64,000 nucleotides of DNA from JAXMAF01 sp046350555 (GTDB lineage: Bacteria; Planctomycetota; Phycisphaerae; Phycisphaerales; SM1A02): positions 124,001 to 188,000 of the forward strand of contig JAXMAF010000011.1 in the NCBI GenBank assembly GCA_046350555.1, given 5' to 3'. The notes under the pieces are model-generated. The model was given only the letters and a program-made list of their open reading frames with translations, searched no databases and was not told where the DNA came from. A program made the translations under genes and the position numbers. This document shows positions 11,601 to 22,186 of this stretch, in pieces; within the stretch, counting starts at the first letter, position 1; each line of letters starts with the position of its first letter.

Positions 11601-11789
11601 GGTCAGTCCCTGGATCGCCAGGGAGTCGGAGACGGTCACATCGGATGCGATCACGCCAGGAGGTCCGGTGAGGGAAGCGCCGTCTGGGATTGGCCCGCCC
11701 GTGCCCGAGTAGGTCGCGGCGTACGACGAGGCGGCGAGACAACCGCTGGCCAGGATGGCCGCGGCGCCGATGCAGAACCGAAGGGTCAT
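5613..11789 (-). CDS. Giant secreted calcium-repeat protein (paralogue B): P-like domain, about 48 TSP3-type repeats, Cys-rich repeats, dockerin; many frameshifts
   Basis: The start at 11789 follows the ribosome site AGGAGACC and gives a signal peptide (MTLRFCIGAAAILASGC, cleaved near YAAT). The sandwich domain (about residues 25-190) is clearly homologous to that of paralogue A. From about 11190 to 6360 the gene is a tandem array of 33-residue units with D-x-D-x-D-x-D-G, P-D-C-N-D-G-C and CGCG motifs, the pattern of calcium-binding thrombospondin type 3 repeats. After it come about three Cys-rich units (5850-6360) and paired dockerin motifs (DLNHDGVIDGGDLG, DFNCDGVIDGSDLG). Intact, it would have about 2,000 residues. 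Dozens of indels scatter the array over all three frames; another lies at about 5810 between the two dockerin motifs. The true stop may be a TGA at 5720-5722, reached with one more shift, since the tail beyond GPCGD looks non-coding. Likely a cell-surface or extracellular structural protein. Confidence 0.7.
5663..5713. repeat. Long imperfect inverted repeat at the end of paralogue B
   Basis: GACTCCCCGCCGCCCGG near 5663 pairs with CGGACGGCGGGGAGCC near 5695-5710, and the arms continue through CTCCCG/CGGGAG around a small loop. It lies at the probable 3' end of paralogue B. There is no T tract on either side, so it could be a processing or stability hairpin rather than an intrinsic terminator. 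Confidence 0.5.
6360..11190 (-). repeat. 99-bp tandem coding repeat array (TSP3-type units)
   Basis: The 99-bp period is directly visible: the same phrase around TTGCAGTCGGGAGTTCC recurs at 9967, 10066 and 10165. About 48 units fit in the tract. Two kinds alternate: common units encoding D-T-D-S-D-R-D-G-T, and a variant pair encoding D-V-D-S-D-G-D-G-V-P followed by D-T-D-G-D-G-K. The variant pair recurs near 10.95, 9.85, 9.2, 8.2, 7.45 and 7.05 kb, giving a loose higher-order repeat. Indels are frequent in most of the tract, but about 9570-10230 is clean. Confidence 0.9.
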
Positions 11790-12277
11790 TGCGAAGGTCT
11801 CCTGCGTGAACAGGAAGAGGGCGTCCTTCGCCGACTGCGAGCGCGACGCATCGAACGATGCGCGCGGCAGTGCGGTGTCCCGTCAGCGGCTCCACGCAAG
11901 CAGCCGACGGAACTTCCGCGAGGCCGCTTGAGGCGCGTGCGCAAGTTGAATCGCCTACCCCCACCCCCACCCCGATCGGACCGAGTCGACCAACCCTCCC
12001 ACACACCACCGCGGTCCCCGACGTGAAAGGTCTTGTAGCGGATGCGAGATGGCAGCACAAGATGGAAATGCCGCGGTTGGCGCAATTCTCCATCTTCGCG
12101 GCGGCATCTCGCGCTTCCGTCGTGTGGCCTGCGCGCGGCGATGCGGCTCCGGAGCGCGAAGCAGCGGATCCTCGCGTGGTTTCCAGTCGACGGCCCGGAA
12201 CAAAGAAACCGCCCAAGCCAAGGCACAGGCGGTTGAGAAAAAAGCGATGGAGCGTCGGTCGAGTCGACCGATTTGCA
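11790..12277. other. Intergenic region between paralogues B and C
   Basis: About 490 bases without a supported gene. It contains the leader of paralogue B (ribosome site AGGAGACC next to the ATG at 11789) and the hairpin at 12207-12234 that probably ends paralogue C. A pyrimidine-rich stretch of short CCCCAC runs lies near 11960. Confidence 0.5.
12207..12234 (-). terminator. Probable terminator of paralogue C
   Basis: A 7-bp stem (AACCGCC and GGCGGTT, 14-nt loop) is followed on the minus strand by TTTCTTTG (12201-12208 region). It sits about 45 bases after the stop of paralogue C. On the plus strand it is followed by GAGAAAAAA. Confidence 0.6.
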
Positions 12278-12902
12278 TCAGGCGCGACGGCGTCGGCCGC
12301 CAGTCAGTCCGGCAAGACCGAGCAGCGGCAAGGCGCTTTCGGCGCTCGAGGACGGGGGACTTCACGAAGGAGAGGTTCCACGATCCGAGCGTTCGGTGTC
12401 GCCGCCTGCCAAATCGACGATCGAAACGCATGTGCCCATGGCGTTCGTGCTGCCGAACTGCGAGAGCAGCGTGACCTTGGCGGTCAGGGAGCCGAGGCGA
12501 AGTAGTTGCCCGGCGAGACGACGAAGTCCGTTCCGCCACCGGCCGCGGTCCAGAGGTTGCCGACGTACGAGTCGTTGAAGCTGTACGTGCCACCAAGGTT
12601 GCTGCTGTCGCCGAATCCAGTCGTCGCATCGGTCTTGCCGACGCGATTGAAGGTTCGTCGCTTGCCGTCGGTGACGTGCGTGAGCGTGACGACGAGGTCG
12701 CCGATCGGTGTAGGTCAGGCCAACAAGGTCGACCGTGATGTCGCCGACGAAGAAGTCGTCGTTGACCGTGATCATGGACGTGAACCCGGCCGGGTTGCTG
12801 TCCGGGATCGTTCTGCCCGCGCCCGGTGAAGGTGGTGGCGGCTCGCCGCTGAACGTCCACGGCGATGGCGAGGCCACCGAGGACAAATGTGTTGCGGTTC
12901 AT
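12278..12902 (-). CDS. Secreted P-like beta-sandwich protein with PEP-CTERM-type tail (paralogue C; frameshifted)
   Basis: The ATG at 12902 follows the ribosome site GAGGAGAA and starts with MNRNTFVLGGLAIAV, a signal peptide. The rest must be read across several frames: TIPDSNPAGF, FFVGDITVDLVGLTYT, then LVVTLTHVTDGKRR, GFGDSSNLGGTYSFNDSYV, NLWTAAGGGTDFVV and LGSWNLSF. These match the sandwich of paralogues A and B step for step. The last segment, in a third frame, ends SALPLLGLAGLTGGRRRRA followed by the stop at 12278-12280. That is the hydrophobic helix and Arg cluster of an exosortase-processed C-terminal sorting signal. At least three indels are needed to join it, near 12820, 12700 and 12400. 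It would be about 205 residues, surface-anchored or released after sorting. It could be a real pseudogene, but neighbouring genes show the same kind of damage. Confidence 0.65.
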
Positions 12903-13290
12903 GCTCTCGATTCTCCTCGCAGGGTTGCTGCCCTGATCCGAAGCCCCACGGGCGAGACAGGACGGTGCGAATGGTGCGGGGCGTCTCAGACCTCCGCGGA
13001 CGGACCTGCCGACGCAGCGTGATCCAGGCCAGCGCGCACCGATTCATGCGTGGTTCGCGTTCCATTGTCGAGCGCGAAACGGGGCAGCTTCGCGGAGCGC
13101 GAATGCGTGCCGGACCCCTTCCTCCCACGGCGCTGTCCGATGGCCTGCCTCGGTCGACCACCGTGCGTCCAAGGAAAAACGTACTTCCGAAAGCCGAACT
13201 TCGCAAACGAAGAATTGGGCCGAAGCAAGGATTTCAGGGCTAGCCCACCGTCCGTCCCGGCGGGCGGCGGCCTGGATCTTGAGAAAGGAC
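12903..13290. other. Intergenic region upstream of paralogue C
   Basis: About 390 bases between uppS (ending at 13291) and the start of paralogue C, both on the minus strand. Short ORFs here lack ribosome sites and recognisable products. A small hairpin, CTTCG-CAAA-CGAAG, lies near 13197. The promoter of paralogue C is expected here. Confidence 0.4.
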
Positions 13291-14067
13291 CTACGGCTTC
13301 GGCGGCGCTTGATCGAGTCCGCCGAACCGACGGCGCCGGCCGGCGAAGTCGCTCAAGGCCAGATGAAGATCGGTCACGGAGAAGTCCGGCCAGAGGACGT
13401 CGGTGACGTGAATCTCGGCGTAGCTGATCTGCCAGAGCAGGTAGTTGGAGAGTCGAAGCTCGCCTGCGGTGCGGATGAGCAGGTCCGGATCGGGAAGCCC
13501 CGCGGTGTAGAGGTTCCGATCGATGACCGCCTCGTCGATGGCGTCCGGCCGAAGCGTGCCGGCGGCGACGGCTCGGGCGATCGCCCGCATGGCATCGACC
13601 AGCTCGGCGCGGGCGCCGTAGTTGAGCGCCAGCACCATCGTCGTCTTCGAGCCGTGCCGCGTGGCGGTCTCGGTCTCGCTCAGCTCGCGCCGGACGCTCT
13701 CGGGAAGGCCGTCCAGCCGGCCAATGGCGCGGAATCGGACGCCGTTGGCCATGAGCTCCTCGCGTTGGGCGACGAGGTGCTCGCGGCAGAGCTCCATCAG
13801 GCCGTTGACCTCCTCCGCCGGACGCTTCCAGTTCTCCGACGAGAAGCTGTACAGCGTGATCGCCTCGATCTCCAGGCGCGCCGCCTCGGCCACGATCTCG
13901 CGAACGGTGCGCACGCCGGCGCGATGGCCGAGCACCCGCGGCAGACCCTGCCGGGCGGCCCAGCGTCCATTGCCATCCATGATGATCGCCACGTGGCGCG
14001 GCAGCCGCTCGCGCGGAAGCGAGAACGATTCCGCGGCTTGGGGGGCGTGAATGGCGGCGGTCGTCAC
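13291..14067 (-). CDS. uppS: Isoprenyl transferase (undecaprenyl diphosphate synthase)
   Basis: This cytosolic enzyme adds isopentenyl units in cis to farnesyl diphosphate to make the polyprenyl carrier for peptidoglycan and surface glycans. The 258-residue product has all family signatures: HVAIIMDGNGRWA (catalytic Asp31 in DGNGRW), GHRAG, LYSFSSENWKRP, LNYGAR, and near the C-terminus LIRTAGE, RLSNYLLWQ, YAEI and WPDF, which bind the diphosphates and magnesium. The length fits the family. It starts about 50 bases from the end of purA, on the same strand, so both may be cotranscribed. Confidence 0.95.
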   Translation of the reverse strand: MTTAAIHAPQAAESFSLPRERLPRHVAIIMDGNGRWAARQGLPRVLGHRAGVRTVREIVAEAARLEIEAITLYSFSSENWKRPAEEVNGLMELCREHLVAQREELMANGVRFRAIGRLDGLPESVRRELSETETATRHGSKTTMVLALNYGARAELVDAMRAIARAVAAGTLRPDAIDEAVIDRNLYTAGLPDPDLLIRTAGELRLSNYLLWQISYAEIHVTDVLWPDFSVTDLHLALSDFAGRRRRFGGLDQAPPKP

Positions 14068-14119
14068 GGAACAGATGGTACTCGCGGCGACGCGCGGCGG
14101 TTCGCGGCGCGCCGGCGAT

Positions 14120-15445
14120 TCAGCCCACGCCGATCGTCTGGCGGCGCTCCGGTCCGACGCTCACGATCTCGACGGGCGCGCCGACCACGGCCTCGATCCG
14201 GGCGAGATACGCCTGCGCCGCTTCCGGAAGCCGTCGGCGATCGGACGCGTCGACGATCTCGTCGGACCATCCGCGCATGGTCTCGTAGATCGGCTGGACG
14301 CCGCCCAATCGCTCGGCGTCGGGGATGAATCGATCGGTGACGGTTCCGTCCGGGAGGCGGTAGCGCGTGCAGAGCCTCAGCTCGTCGAATCCGCTGAGCA
14401 CATCGAGGAGCATGCACGCCAGTCCGGTGACGCCGCAGATCATCGCGGAGTAGCGCACCGCCACCAGGTCGAGCCATCCACATCGGCGCGGCCGTCCGGT
14501 CGTCGTGCCATACTCCCGCCCGCGCTCGCGGATGCGGTGGCCGATCTCGTTCTCCTGCTCGGTGGGGAAGGGGCCCGCACCCACGCGCGTCGAGTACGCC
14601 TTCATGATGCCCAGCACGCGGCCGATTCGGTTGCCGGGCACTCCGGTGCCGGCTGGAATGCCCAGCGTCGAGCAGTTGCTGCTGGTCACGTAGGGATACG
14701 TTCCATGATCGATGTCGAGCAGGCAGGCGTTCGCGCCCTCGAAGAGGATGCGGCGCCCGTCGCGGAGGCAGTCGTGGAGCAGGTACGCGGTGTCGGCGAC
14801 GTGCGGTGCCAGGCGCGCCCCGAGGCGCGCGAAGCGCTCGGAGAGCTCGATGGGATCGAGTGGCGACGTGTCGACCCCGAGCGCCGCAAGCTCGGCGGTC
14901 CGGATGCGGCAGATCACATCGAGGCGCCGTCGGAGCCGCGGGGGATCGAGGAGCTCGCCGACGCGGATCGCGGTCGATCGATGGACCTTGTCGGCGTACG
15001 CCGGGCCGATGCCGCGCTTCGTCGTCCCGATGGAGAGGTCCGCGTCCCCCGCCCGGGCGCGCACGCTGAGCATGCGCTCGAGCGCGGCGTCGTGCTCCTT
15101 GTGATAGGGCATGACCACATGGGCGCGATCCGAGACGGTCAGGTTGTCGCCGACGACGACGCCGCGGCGGCGCAAGCCGTCGATCTCCTCGAGAAGCTTC
15201 TCCGGATCCACGACGACGCCGTTGCCGATGACGCAGCGCTTGTCCGGATAGAGGATCCCGCTGGGGATCAGGTGGAGGGCGTAGCGCTCTCCGTCGACCA
15301 CCACGGAATGGCCGGCGTTGGCGCCACCGTTGTAGCGCACGACGACATCATGCTCGGCGGTGAGCAGATCGACGATCTTGCCCTTGCCTTCGTCGCCCCA
15401 TTGGAGTCCGACGACGGCCGTGTTGATTGGAACCGTGGGTGGCAT
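14120..15445 (-). CDS. purA: Adenylosuccinate synthetase
   Basis: PurA joins IMP and aspartate using GTP, the first step from IMP to AMP. The ATG at 15445 gives 441 residues. Visible motifs are the P-loop-like VGLQWGDEGKGKIVD (residues about 10-24, with the catalytic Asp), NGGANAGHSV with the catalytic His, SIGTTKRGIGPAY, GTYPYVTSSN, GPFPTE and GTTTGRPRRCGWLD. The reading frame continues open far upstream to 17080, but that extension is a shadow of the divergent hemW gene. The start is supported by family alignment (NTAVVGLQWGDEG close to the N-terminus). Confidence 0.96.
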   Translation of the reverse strand: MPPTVPINTAVVGLQWGDEGKGKIVDLLTAEHDVVVRYNGGANAGHSVVVDGERYALHLIPSGILYPDKRCVIGNGVVVDPEKLLEEIDGLRRRGVVVGDNLTVSDRAHVVMPYHKEHDAALERMLSVRARAGDADLSIGTTKRGIGPAYADKVHRSTAIRVGELLDPPRLRRRLDVICRIRTAELAALGVDTSPLDPIELSERFARLGARLAPHVADTAYLLHDCLRDGRRILFEGANACLLDIDHGTYPYVTSSNCSTLGIPAGTGVPGNRIGRVLGIMKAYSTRVGAGPFPTEQENEIGHRIRERGREYGTTTGRPRRCGWLDLVAVRYSAMICGVTGLACMLLDVLSGFDELRLCTRYRLPDGTVTDRFIPDAERLGGVQPIYETMRGWSDEIVDASDRRRLPEAAQAYLARIEAVVGAPVEIVSVGPERRQTIGVG

Positions 15446-15589
15446 GGAGCGGCTGGAGAGGGAAGGGGAGAGGGTAGCACTCGAGCACGTCTGGTTCACG
15501 GGTCGCGATGTCCGGATGGCCGGATGATCGCGACGTATGCTCGTCCTCGCATGACGCCGATCGGGCTCACGGTTCTTGGAGGCGACCCG

Positions 15590-16894
15590 ATGCCGGCGGC
15601 GGGCGCGGCGACGCCTCGTCCGGCCGGGGTCGGCGATGACGAGCGTTGCGCCGGTGGACCGCGCGACTCGGCGGGTGCGCAACGAACCGTCGCCGATCTG
15701 CCGGCGATCGTCCATGGCGTCGAGGGTGTCGACGGGGCGTACATCCATGTGCCGTTCTGCTTTCACAAGTGTCACTACTGCGACTTCTACTCGTTCGTCG
15801 ATCGGGACGATCGGCAGGCGTCGTATGTGGCCCGCCTGATCGACGAGATCGCGTCGGCCGCCTCGCGCTGGACGCGGCCGGTCGAGACGATCTTCGTCGG
15901 AGGCGGCACCCCGACGCTGCTGGCGGCCGGGCTCTGGCGCGAGCTGCTCGGTGCCATGCGGCGCCACCTGCCGCTGGCCGCAGGTGGCGAGTTCACGGTC
16001 GAGGCCAACCCGGAGACGGTGACGCGCGAGCTCGCCGACGTGCTCGTCGCCGGCGGCGTGAATCGCGCGAGCATCGGTGCGCAGTCGTTCGACCCGCACC
16101 AGCTCAGGACGCTGGAGCGGTGGCACGATCCATCGTCGGTGCGGCGTGCCGTCGAGACCTTCCGGGCCGCAGGAATCGACGACATCAGCATCGACCTGAT
16201 CTTCGGCATCCCCGGCGAGACGCTCGAGAAGTGGTCGCACGATCTCGACCAGGCGCTCTCGCTGCACACGGATCACCTCTCGTGCTACGGCCTCACCTAC
16301 GAGCCGAACACGGCGATGACCTCGCGTCTTCGGGCCGGCGAGTTCATTCCATGCGACGACGAGCTCGAGGCGGCGATGCTCGAGATGACCATCGACCGGC
16401 TCGCCGCGGCGGGCTTCGAACAGTACGAGATCAGCAACTGGGCGCGGCGTCGGGCGCCGTCTTCGGCCCGGTCCGACCCGGCCCGCGCGGCGCGCACCCA
16501 TCGGTGCCGACACAACCTGGGCTATTGGCGCAACCGCGACTGGTGGGCCTTCGGCCCCTCCGCCAGCGCTCACGTCCAGGGGGTGCGCTGGAGGAACGTC
16601 CCGCGGCTCGGCGACTGGCTGGCGACGACGCCGTGGTCGCCCGTGATCGACGTCGAGTCGGTCGACGCGCGGACGCGCAGCGGCGAGCTCCTGATGCTCG
16701 GACTGCGCCTGATCGACGGGCTCGAGGCGCGCGTGGTGGACGAGCTCCTCGCGACCGGCGCCGACGCAGTCGAGCGGCGCGCCGCCTTCACTCGGCACGT
16801 CGACTTGGGCCTGCTCGTTCGTCGCGGTGGAAACTGGGCGTTGACGCGGCGTGGGCTGCTGCTGGCCAACGAGGTCCTGGTCGACCTGGTCTGA
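15590..16894 (+). CDS. hemW: HemW-like radical SAM protein (coproporphyrinogen oxidase-like, heme chaperone family)
   Basis: The 434-residue protein carries the radical SAM cluster motif CFHKCHYC followed by DFYSF (about residues 62-74), then GGGTPTLL, the FTVEANPE strand, GVNRASIGAQSF, and the HemW-type segments SIDLIFGIPGE and YGLTYEPNT. The last 80 residues are the HemW C-terminal domain. Family members bind a 4Fe-4S cluster and heme and deliver heme to targets; they lack coproporphyrinogen oxidase activity where tested. The ATG at 15590 is chosen because GGAGG lies seven bases before it; in-frame ATGs at 15524 and 15551 are possible. It is divergent from purA. Confidence 0.88.
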   Translation: MPAAGAATPRPAGVGDDERCAGGPRDSAGAQRTVADLPAIVHGVEGVDGAYIHVPFCFHKCHYCDFYSFVDRDDRQASYVARLIDEIASAASRWTRPVETIFVGGGTPTLLAAGLWRELLGAMRRHLPLAAGGEFTVEANPETVTRELADVLVAGGVNRASIGAQSFDPHQLRTLERWHDPSSVRRAVETFRAAGIDDISIDLIFGIPGETLEKWSHDLDQALSLHTDHLSCYGLTYEPNTAMTSRLRAGEFIPCDDELEAAMLEMTIDRLAAAGFEQYEISNWARRRAPSSARSDPARAARTHRCRHNLGYWRNRDWWAFGPSASAHVQGVRWRNVPRLGDWLATTPWSPVIDVESVDARTRSGELLMLGLRLIDGLEARVVDELLATGADAVERRAAFTRHVDLGLLVRRGGNWALTRRGLLLANEVLVDLV

Positions 16895-16967
16895 TCGCGC
16901 GGCGCAGCCACTTGACGAGTCCGCCGCGACGCACGAGACTCGCGTCGACCACGGGAGGTTCGACGCC

Positions 16968-18418
16968 ATGTCGCGGGGAACAACATTCGCATCGCTGGGA
17001 TCGACCGCCGTCGCCGTGCTCGCGCTTGCCGGCTGCGACGCCACGGCGTCGGTGCGAGACCAGTCCGAGGAGGTCGCCAAGAACTGGTCGTTCCTGATCC
17101 GCGCCAGTCAGGTGATGCCGGTCTATCCGCTCACCGAAGATCTCCAGCCGGGCGATGTCTTCCTGGTCGAGGTGCCGTCGCAGGACGAGGTCGCGACGTG
17201 GGACGAACAGGGCTACCTGCCCCTCTCGAACCACCTGGCGCGGCTTCGCGATCTCACGGGCTTCTACAAGGACTTCTATCAGTCGGGCTACTGGCAGGGC
17301 ACCTATGCCGCGGTGCCGCATCCCCGGCCGACGCCGGCCGCGGCCGCGGCGGCGGCGGCCGAAGGCCCACCGTCGACGCGTCGCTTCGCCGCCGCCGAGG
17401 CGCCGCTGGCTGCGTTTCCGACCTACTCCTTCGACGTCTCGCGCAGCGGCGGACTCTCGCTGGCGCTGCCCGTGCAGGGCATCCCCATCGCGCTGGGCCT
17501 CGCCGGCGCCGAGCGCGCCCAGGCGTCGGTGACGCTCAGCGACGCCATCGCCTACGGGCTCGCGACCAACGAGCTCTTCGAAGCGCTGAACGGTTGGTCG
17601 CGCAGGCCCGAGGTCCGCGCCATGCTCTGGTTGTTGCACGACCAGGCCGCGGCGCGGCCCGACGAGCGGCAGCGGATGCTCTTCCTGCGCGTGATCAACC
17701 GCGTCTACTTCGTCGGCGGTGTCAACGTCGCGCTCAACACCACCGAGGCGTTCGGCGGCGACGTGCGCGGCGGGAGCGCCGCGGCGGGTGGAGCGGGCGG
17801 CGCGGCCAATCCCGCGGCGCGGCTGGCGATGCCCGACCTCTCCGAGCGTGACGCCGTGGCGAACTATCGGGACAACCTCAAGGTGCTCTCGGACGCCGTC
17901 TCGTCGACGCTGCCCGGCGGCGACATCCGCTTCGGGTACCTCGCGGACAACTTCGTGTCGCTCAACGAGACGTTCCCGCGGCCATCGGCCATCGGCTTCA
18001 TCGGCTTCGACGTCCTGATCCTCGAGGGTGGTCTCCTTGGCGTGCTGATCGCGACCTGCACGCCGCATGGACGATCCATCCGCGGTGCAGCCGTTGCCCA
18101 CGACGATGGGGACGCTCAGCCAGACGAATGGAACCACACCCTTCGGATGAACGAGCCCGCATCGGTTGGCCGCCGCGCTGCCGACGCGGCGGACCAAAGC
18201 CGGGGTCCGTCGCGGCCGCGAAGAGCGTCGCCGCAGCTCGCGTCGCGGCCGCGGATGGCCGCGTTCAACGAGTGGATGGCCGCCAACCCTCGGCCTCGCC
18301 GAGCGATCTCGTCGACCACTTCATCGTCGCCGCCGACTCGATCGTCAGTGAAGGCGGCGGCGACGCCCGGCGTCACCGCGAGGTCGCCGCGTCGCTGGAC
18401 ACCACGCTGTCGAAGTGA
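16968..18418 (+). CDS. Lipoprotein of unknown function (frameshifted near the 3' end)
   Basis: The N-terminus MSRGTTFASLGSTAVAVLALAGC has a type II signal with the lipobox LAGC (Cys23), so the mature protein should be lipid-anchored. It then reads PGDVFLVEVPSQ, FPTYSFDVSRSGGLSLALPVQ, TLSDAIAYGLATNELFEALNGW and VINRVYFVGGVNVALN, up to IGFIGFDVLILEGG. After about 18050 the frame is lost: pieces such as VQPLPTTMGTLSQTNGT, MAAFNEWMAANP and SDLVDHFIVAADSIVSEGGGDARRH appear in different frames and end at a stop at 18418, so at least three indels are likely. I do not recognise the family. It follows hemW by about 70 bases. Confidence 0.6.
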
Positions 18419-18476
18419 TGGCGCGGGAGCATCAGCGCAGCGAACGTTCCTCCTCCAGCCAGGAAGCGACACCGTC

Positions 18477-18776
18477 ATGCCCACCGAAGACGTCACCGAC
18501 AACAGCCCTGCACAGCTTGGAGCCACGATCAAGCTCTGGCTTCAGCGATGGTCGCCCGTCACCGTGTCGCGCACCGGCGGACGGGTGATCCTTGCGGCTG
18601 GCGACAGCGGCCTCGAATCGGCCTCCCGACGGGCGCTCGCAGCGCTTCCAGCGCCTCGCCGACGCGCAAGGCCGCGTCCAAGCGGAAGAAGCCCGCGTCG
18701 GGCAAGGCCGTTGGACGCGCAAGGCGTCGGCGTCGCAAGCGGCCGGTTCCGCGGCGGCGCAGCCGGCGCGTCCTGA
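18477..18776 (+). CDS. Small protein with basic tail, uncertain (frameshifted)
   Basis: A start at 18477 gives MPTEDVTDNSPAQLGATIKL with good codon use for about 55 codons. After about 18650 the favourable frame changes, first to a helical stretch (RFQRLADAQGRVQAEEARVG) and then to a very basic one (RARRRRRKRPVPRRRSRR). The stop at 18776 belongs to the original frame and may not be the real one; the basic frame would run to 18862. If real, it is a small, possibly nucleic-acid-binding protein. Confidence is low because of the indels. Confidence 0.35.
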   Translation: MPTEDVTDNSPAQLGATIKLWLQRWSPVTVSRTGGRVILAAGDSGLESASRRALAALPAPRRRARPRPSGRSPRRARPLDAQGVGVASGRFRGGAAGAS

Positions 18777-18871
18777 CGCCGCTGCACCGCGCGCCTCGCC
18801 ACCCGCCGAGTTCCTCGCGCCGAGGCCGGCGCCGTGGATTCCAGCGCCCTCGCTTCGAATAGTTCGCTGCC

Positions 18872-20379
18872 ATGCCCAACGACCCAGCGAGCCGCCGCGT
18901 CTTCCGGGTCGTCCCACCCGCGGGGGCGAACCGGGCGTTGGTGGCTCCTCGGCTCGCTCATGTTGGTGATCGTCATCGCCGTCACGCTCCGTGGGGTGTG
19001 CGACGTCGCCGCGCTGGGACCGCGCTTCGACGAGCAGTGGATCCGCGTTCCCATCGACGGCATCCTGCGCGATGGCTGGTCGGTGCGCACCGCGATCGAT
19101 TTCGAGGAGACGAAAGGGCCCGGGATGATCTGGCCGTACGCGGCGCTCGGCGCGATCGTGGGCGGCACGCTCGCCGACCTGCGGTGGATCACGGTGGCGT
19201 GCTTCGTCGCCGGCGTCGTTCCGCTGCTGCTGCTCGCGCGCCGCGCGGGGGTCGTCGGAGCGGGACTGGTCGCGGTCGCGGCGCTCTACTGCCTCCTGCC
19301 GCAGCAACTCGTCCTCGGTCAGCTCGTGATGAGCGAGCCGCTCTTCGTCACGACCACGCTCTTCAGCTGCTCGCCTTCGTCTGGGGCTTCCTCGCGCGGA
19401 GCCGCGGATGGACCGGCGCGACGGCGTCGGTCGACGGGGCGCGCGACGATGGCCGGTCTCGGCGTGGTCGACGGCCGCGGCGCACATCCCGTCGCGGGCC
19501 TGATCCTCTATGGGAGTGCTCCTCTCGGCGCGCTGCACAACTGCGTGCGCATGCGGTCGCCTTCGCCGCGGCATGCTGCATCGTGCGATGCAAGGCGACG
19601 GCCGCGCGCCTCGGCCGTGGTGGCTGGCGACGGCGCTCGCCGGATTGAGCCGCGTGCTGCTCAGCGTGCGCTGGGGCGGCCTCGGCGAGCCTGGATACCG
19701 CGACATGCACCATCTCGGCGGCGCGACGCCGCTGGTGCAATGGAATGCCGTACCTCCTCGCGCGCTCGTGCCGTGGACCGCGGTGCTCCTCTGGCCGGCG
19801 TGGCGTGATCCTCTCGAGCCGGTTGTCGGCGTCGGGCTGATCGGCCGGCGCATCGCCAACGATCCCGACGTGCTGCGCGCGATGGTGGATCGCCGCCGGC
19901 GCGGGGCTCCTCGGCGCGATCCGGCGCGCTGGCGCCACCGGCGCTGGCATCGGCGTGCCGCCACCCGCGGCATGGGCGAGCGTGTGCCCGAGGGACTCGT
20001 CCGCTACCTCGATCTGCGGCGAGCGCGGGCCTGCCGCAGGGCGCGTCGATCGTGGTGCAGCGTCGATCGTGCTCTGCGCGCTGCTGCTCAGCGCCGCATC
20101 GCTCAAGCGCTCGGCGCGCTCTCGGCGAAGCCGTCGCGCCGATGCATCGCCCGAGACCGACGAACGGCTCCTCGGCCGGCTCACCTTCTGACGCTCGCCT
20201 CGGGATCGGCCTGTACTCGACCACGCAGGCGTTCTCGGCACCCTGACCGCTACATCCTGCCATGGGCGGGCGCTGATGCCCATCCTCTGGTGGCGGTGGC
20301 TGCCCTGCTGGCTGCTGGCGTTGTTCGCCAGCGCTGCTGGCGATGGCGGGCGCAGCAGGTGCGGGGCTGGCTGACGTGA
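18872..20379 (+). CDS. Polytopic membrane protein, GT-C glycosyltransferase-like (heavily frameshifted)
   Basis: After MPNDPASRRVFRVV and one shift, the protein enters its first membrane helix (WWLLGSLMLVIVIAVTL). A periplasmic-loop-like stretch (FDEQWIRVPIDGILRDGW, DFEETKGPGMIWPY) follows, then further hydrophobic segments (ITVACFVAGVVPLLLL, GLVAVAALYCLLP). The acidic, KGP-containing first loop followed by many helices resembles ArnT/PMT-type GT-C enzymes that use polyprenyl-phosphate sugars. From about 19360 the frame changes repeatedly, but hydrophobic blocks continue (LVPWTAVLLWP, IVLCALLLSAASL, RYILPW, CWLLALFASAAG) to about 20379. Substrate unknown. A second GT-C-like gene lies at 52928. 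Confidence 0.5.
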
Positions 20380-20394
20380 GCGTGCGATGTCGCG

Positions 20395-22082
<1,688 letters not shown>

Positions 22083-22186
22083 TGGGGGCGAGTGTAGGGT
22101 CGGGCGCAAGGGTGGTTGCCTCTGGCGTCAGCGTTGCTGGATCGCAGCCGCTGCGCGGCGCGAGAGGCCGCCCTACAACTGCGGTC

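Noticed and set aside
12887..13243. Plus-strand ORF in the gap above paralogue C
   Set aside because: No ribosome site, no recognisable domain, and poor codon use.
14120..17080. Long minus-strand frame extending purA upstream
   Set aside because: The part above 15445 is antisense to hemW and lacks motifs; PurA starts at 15445.
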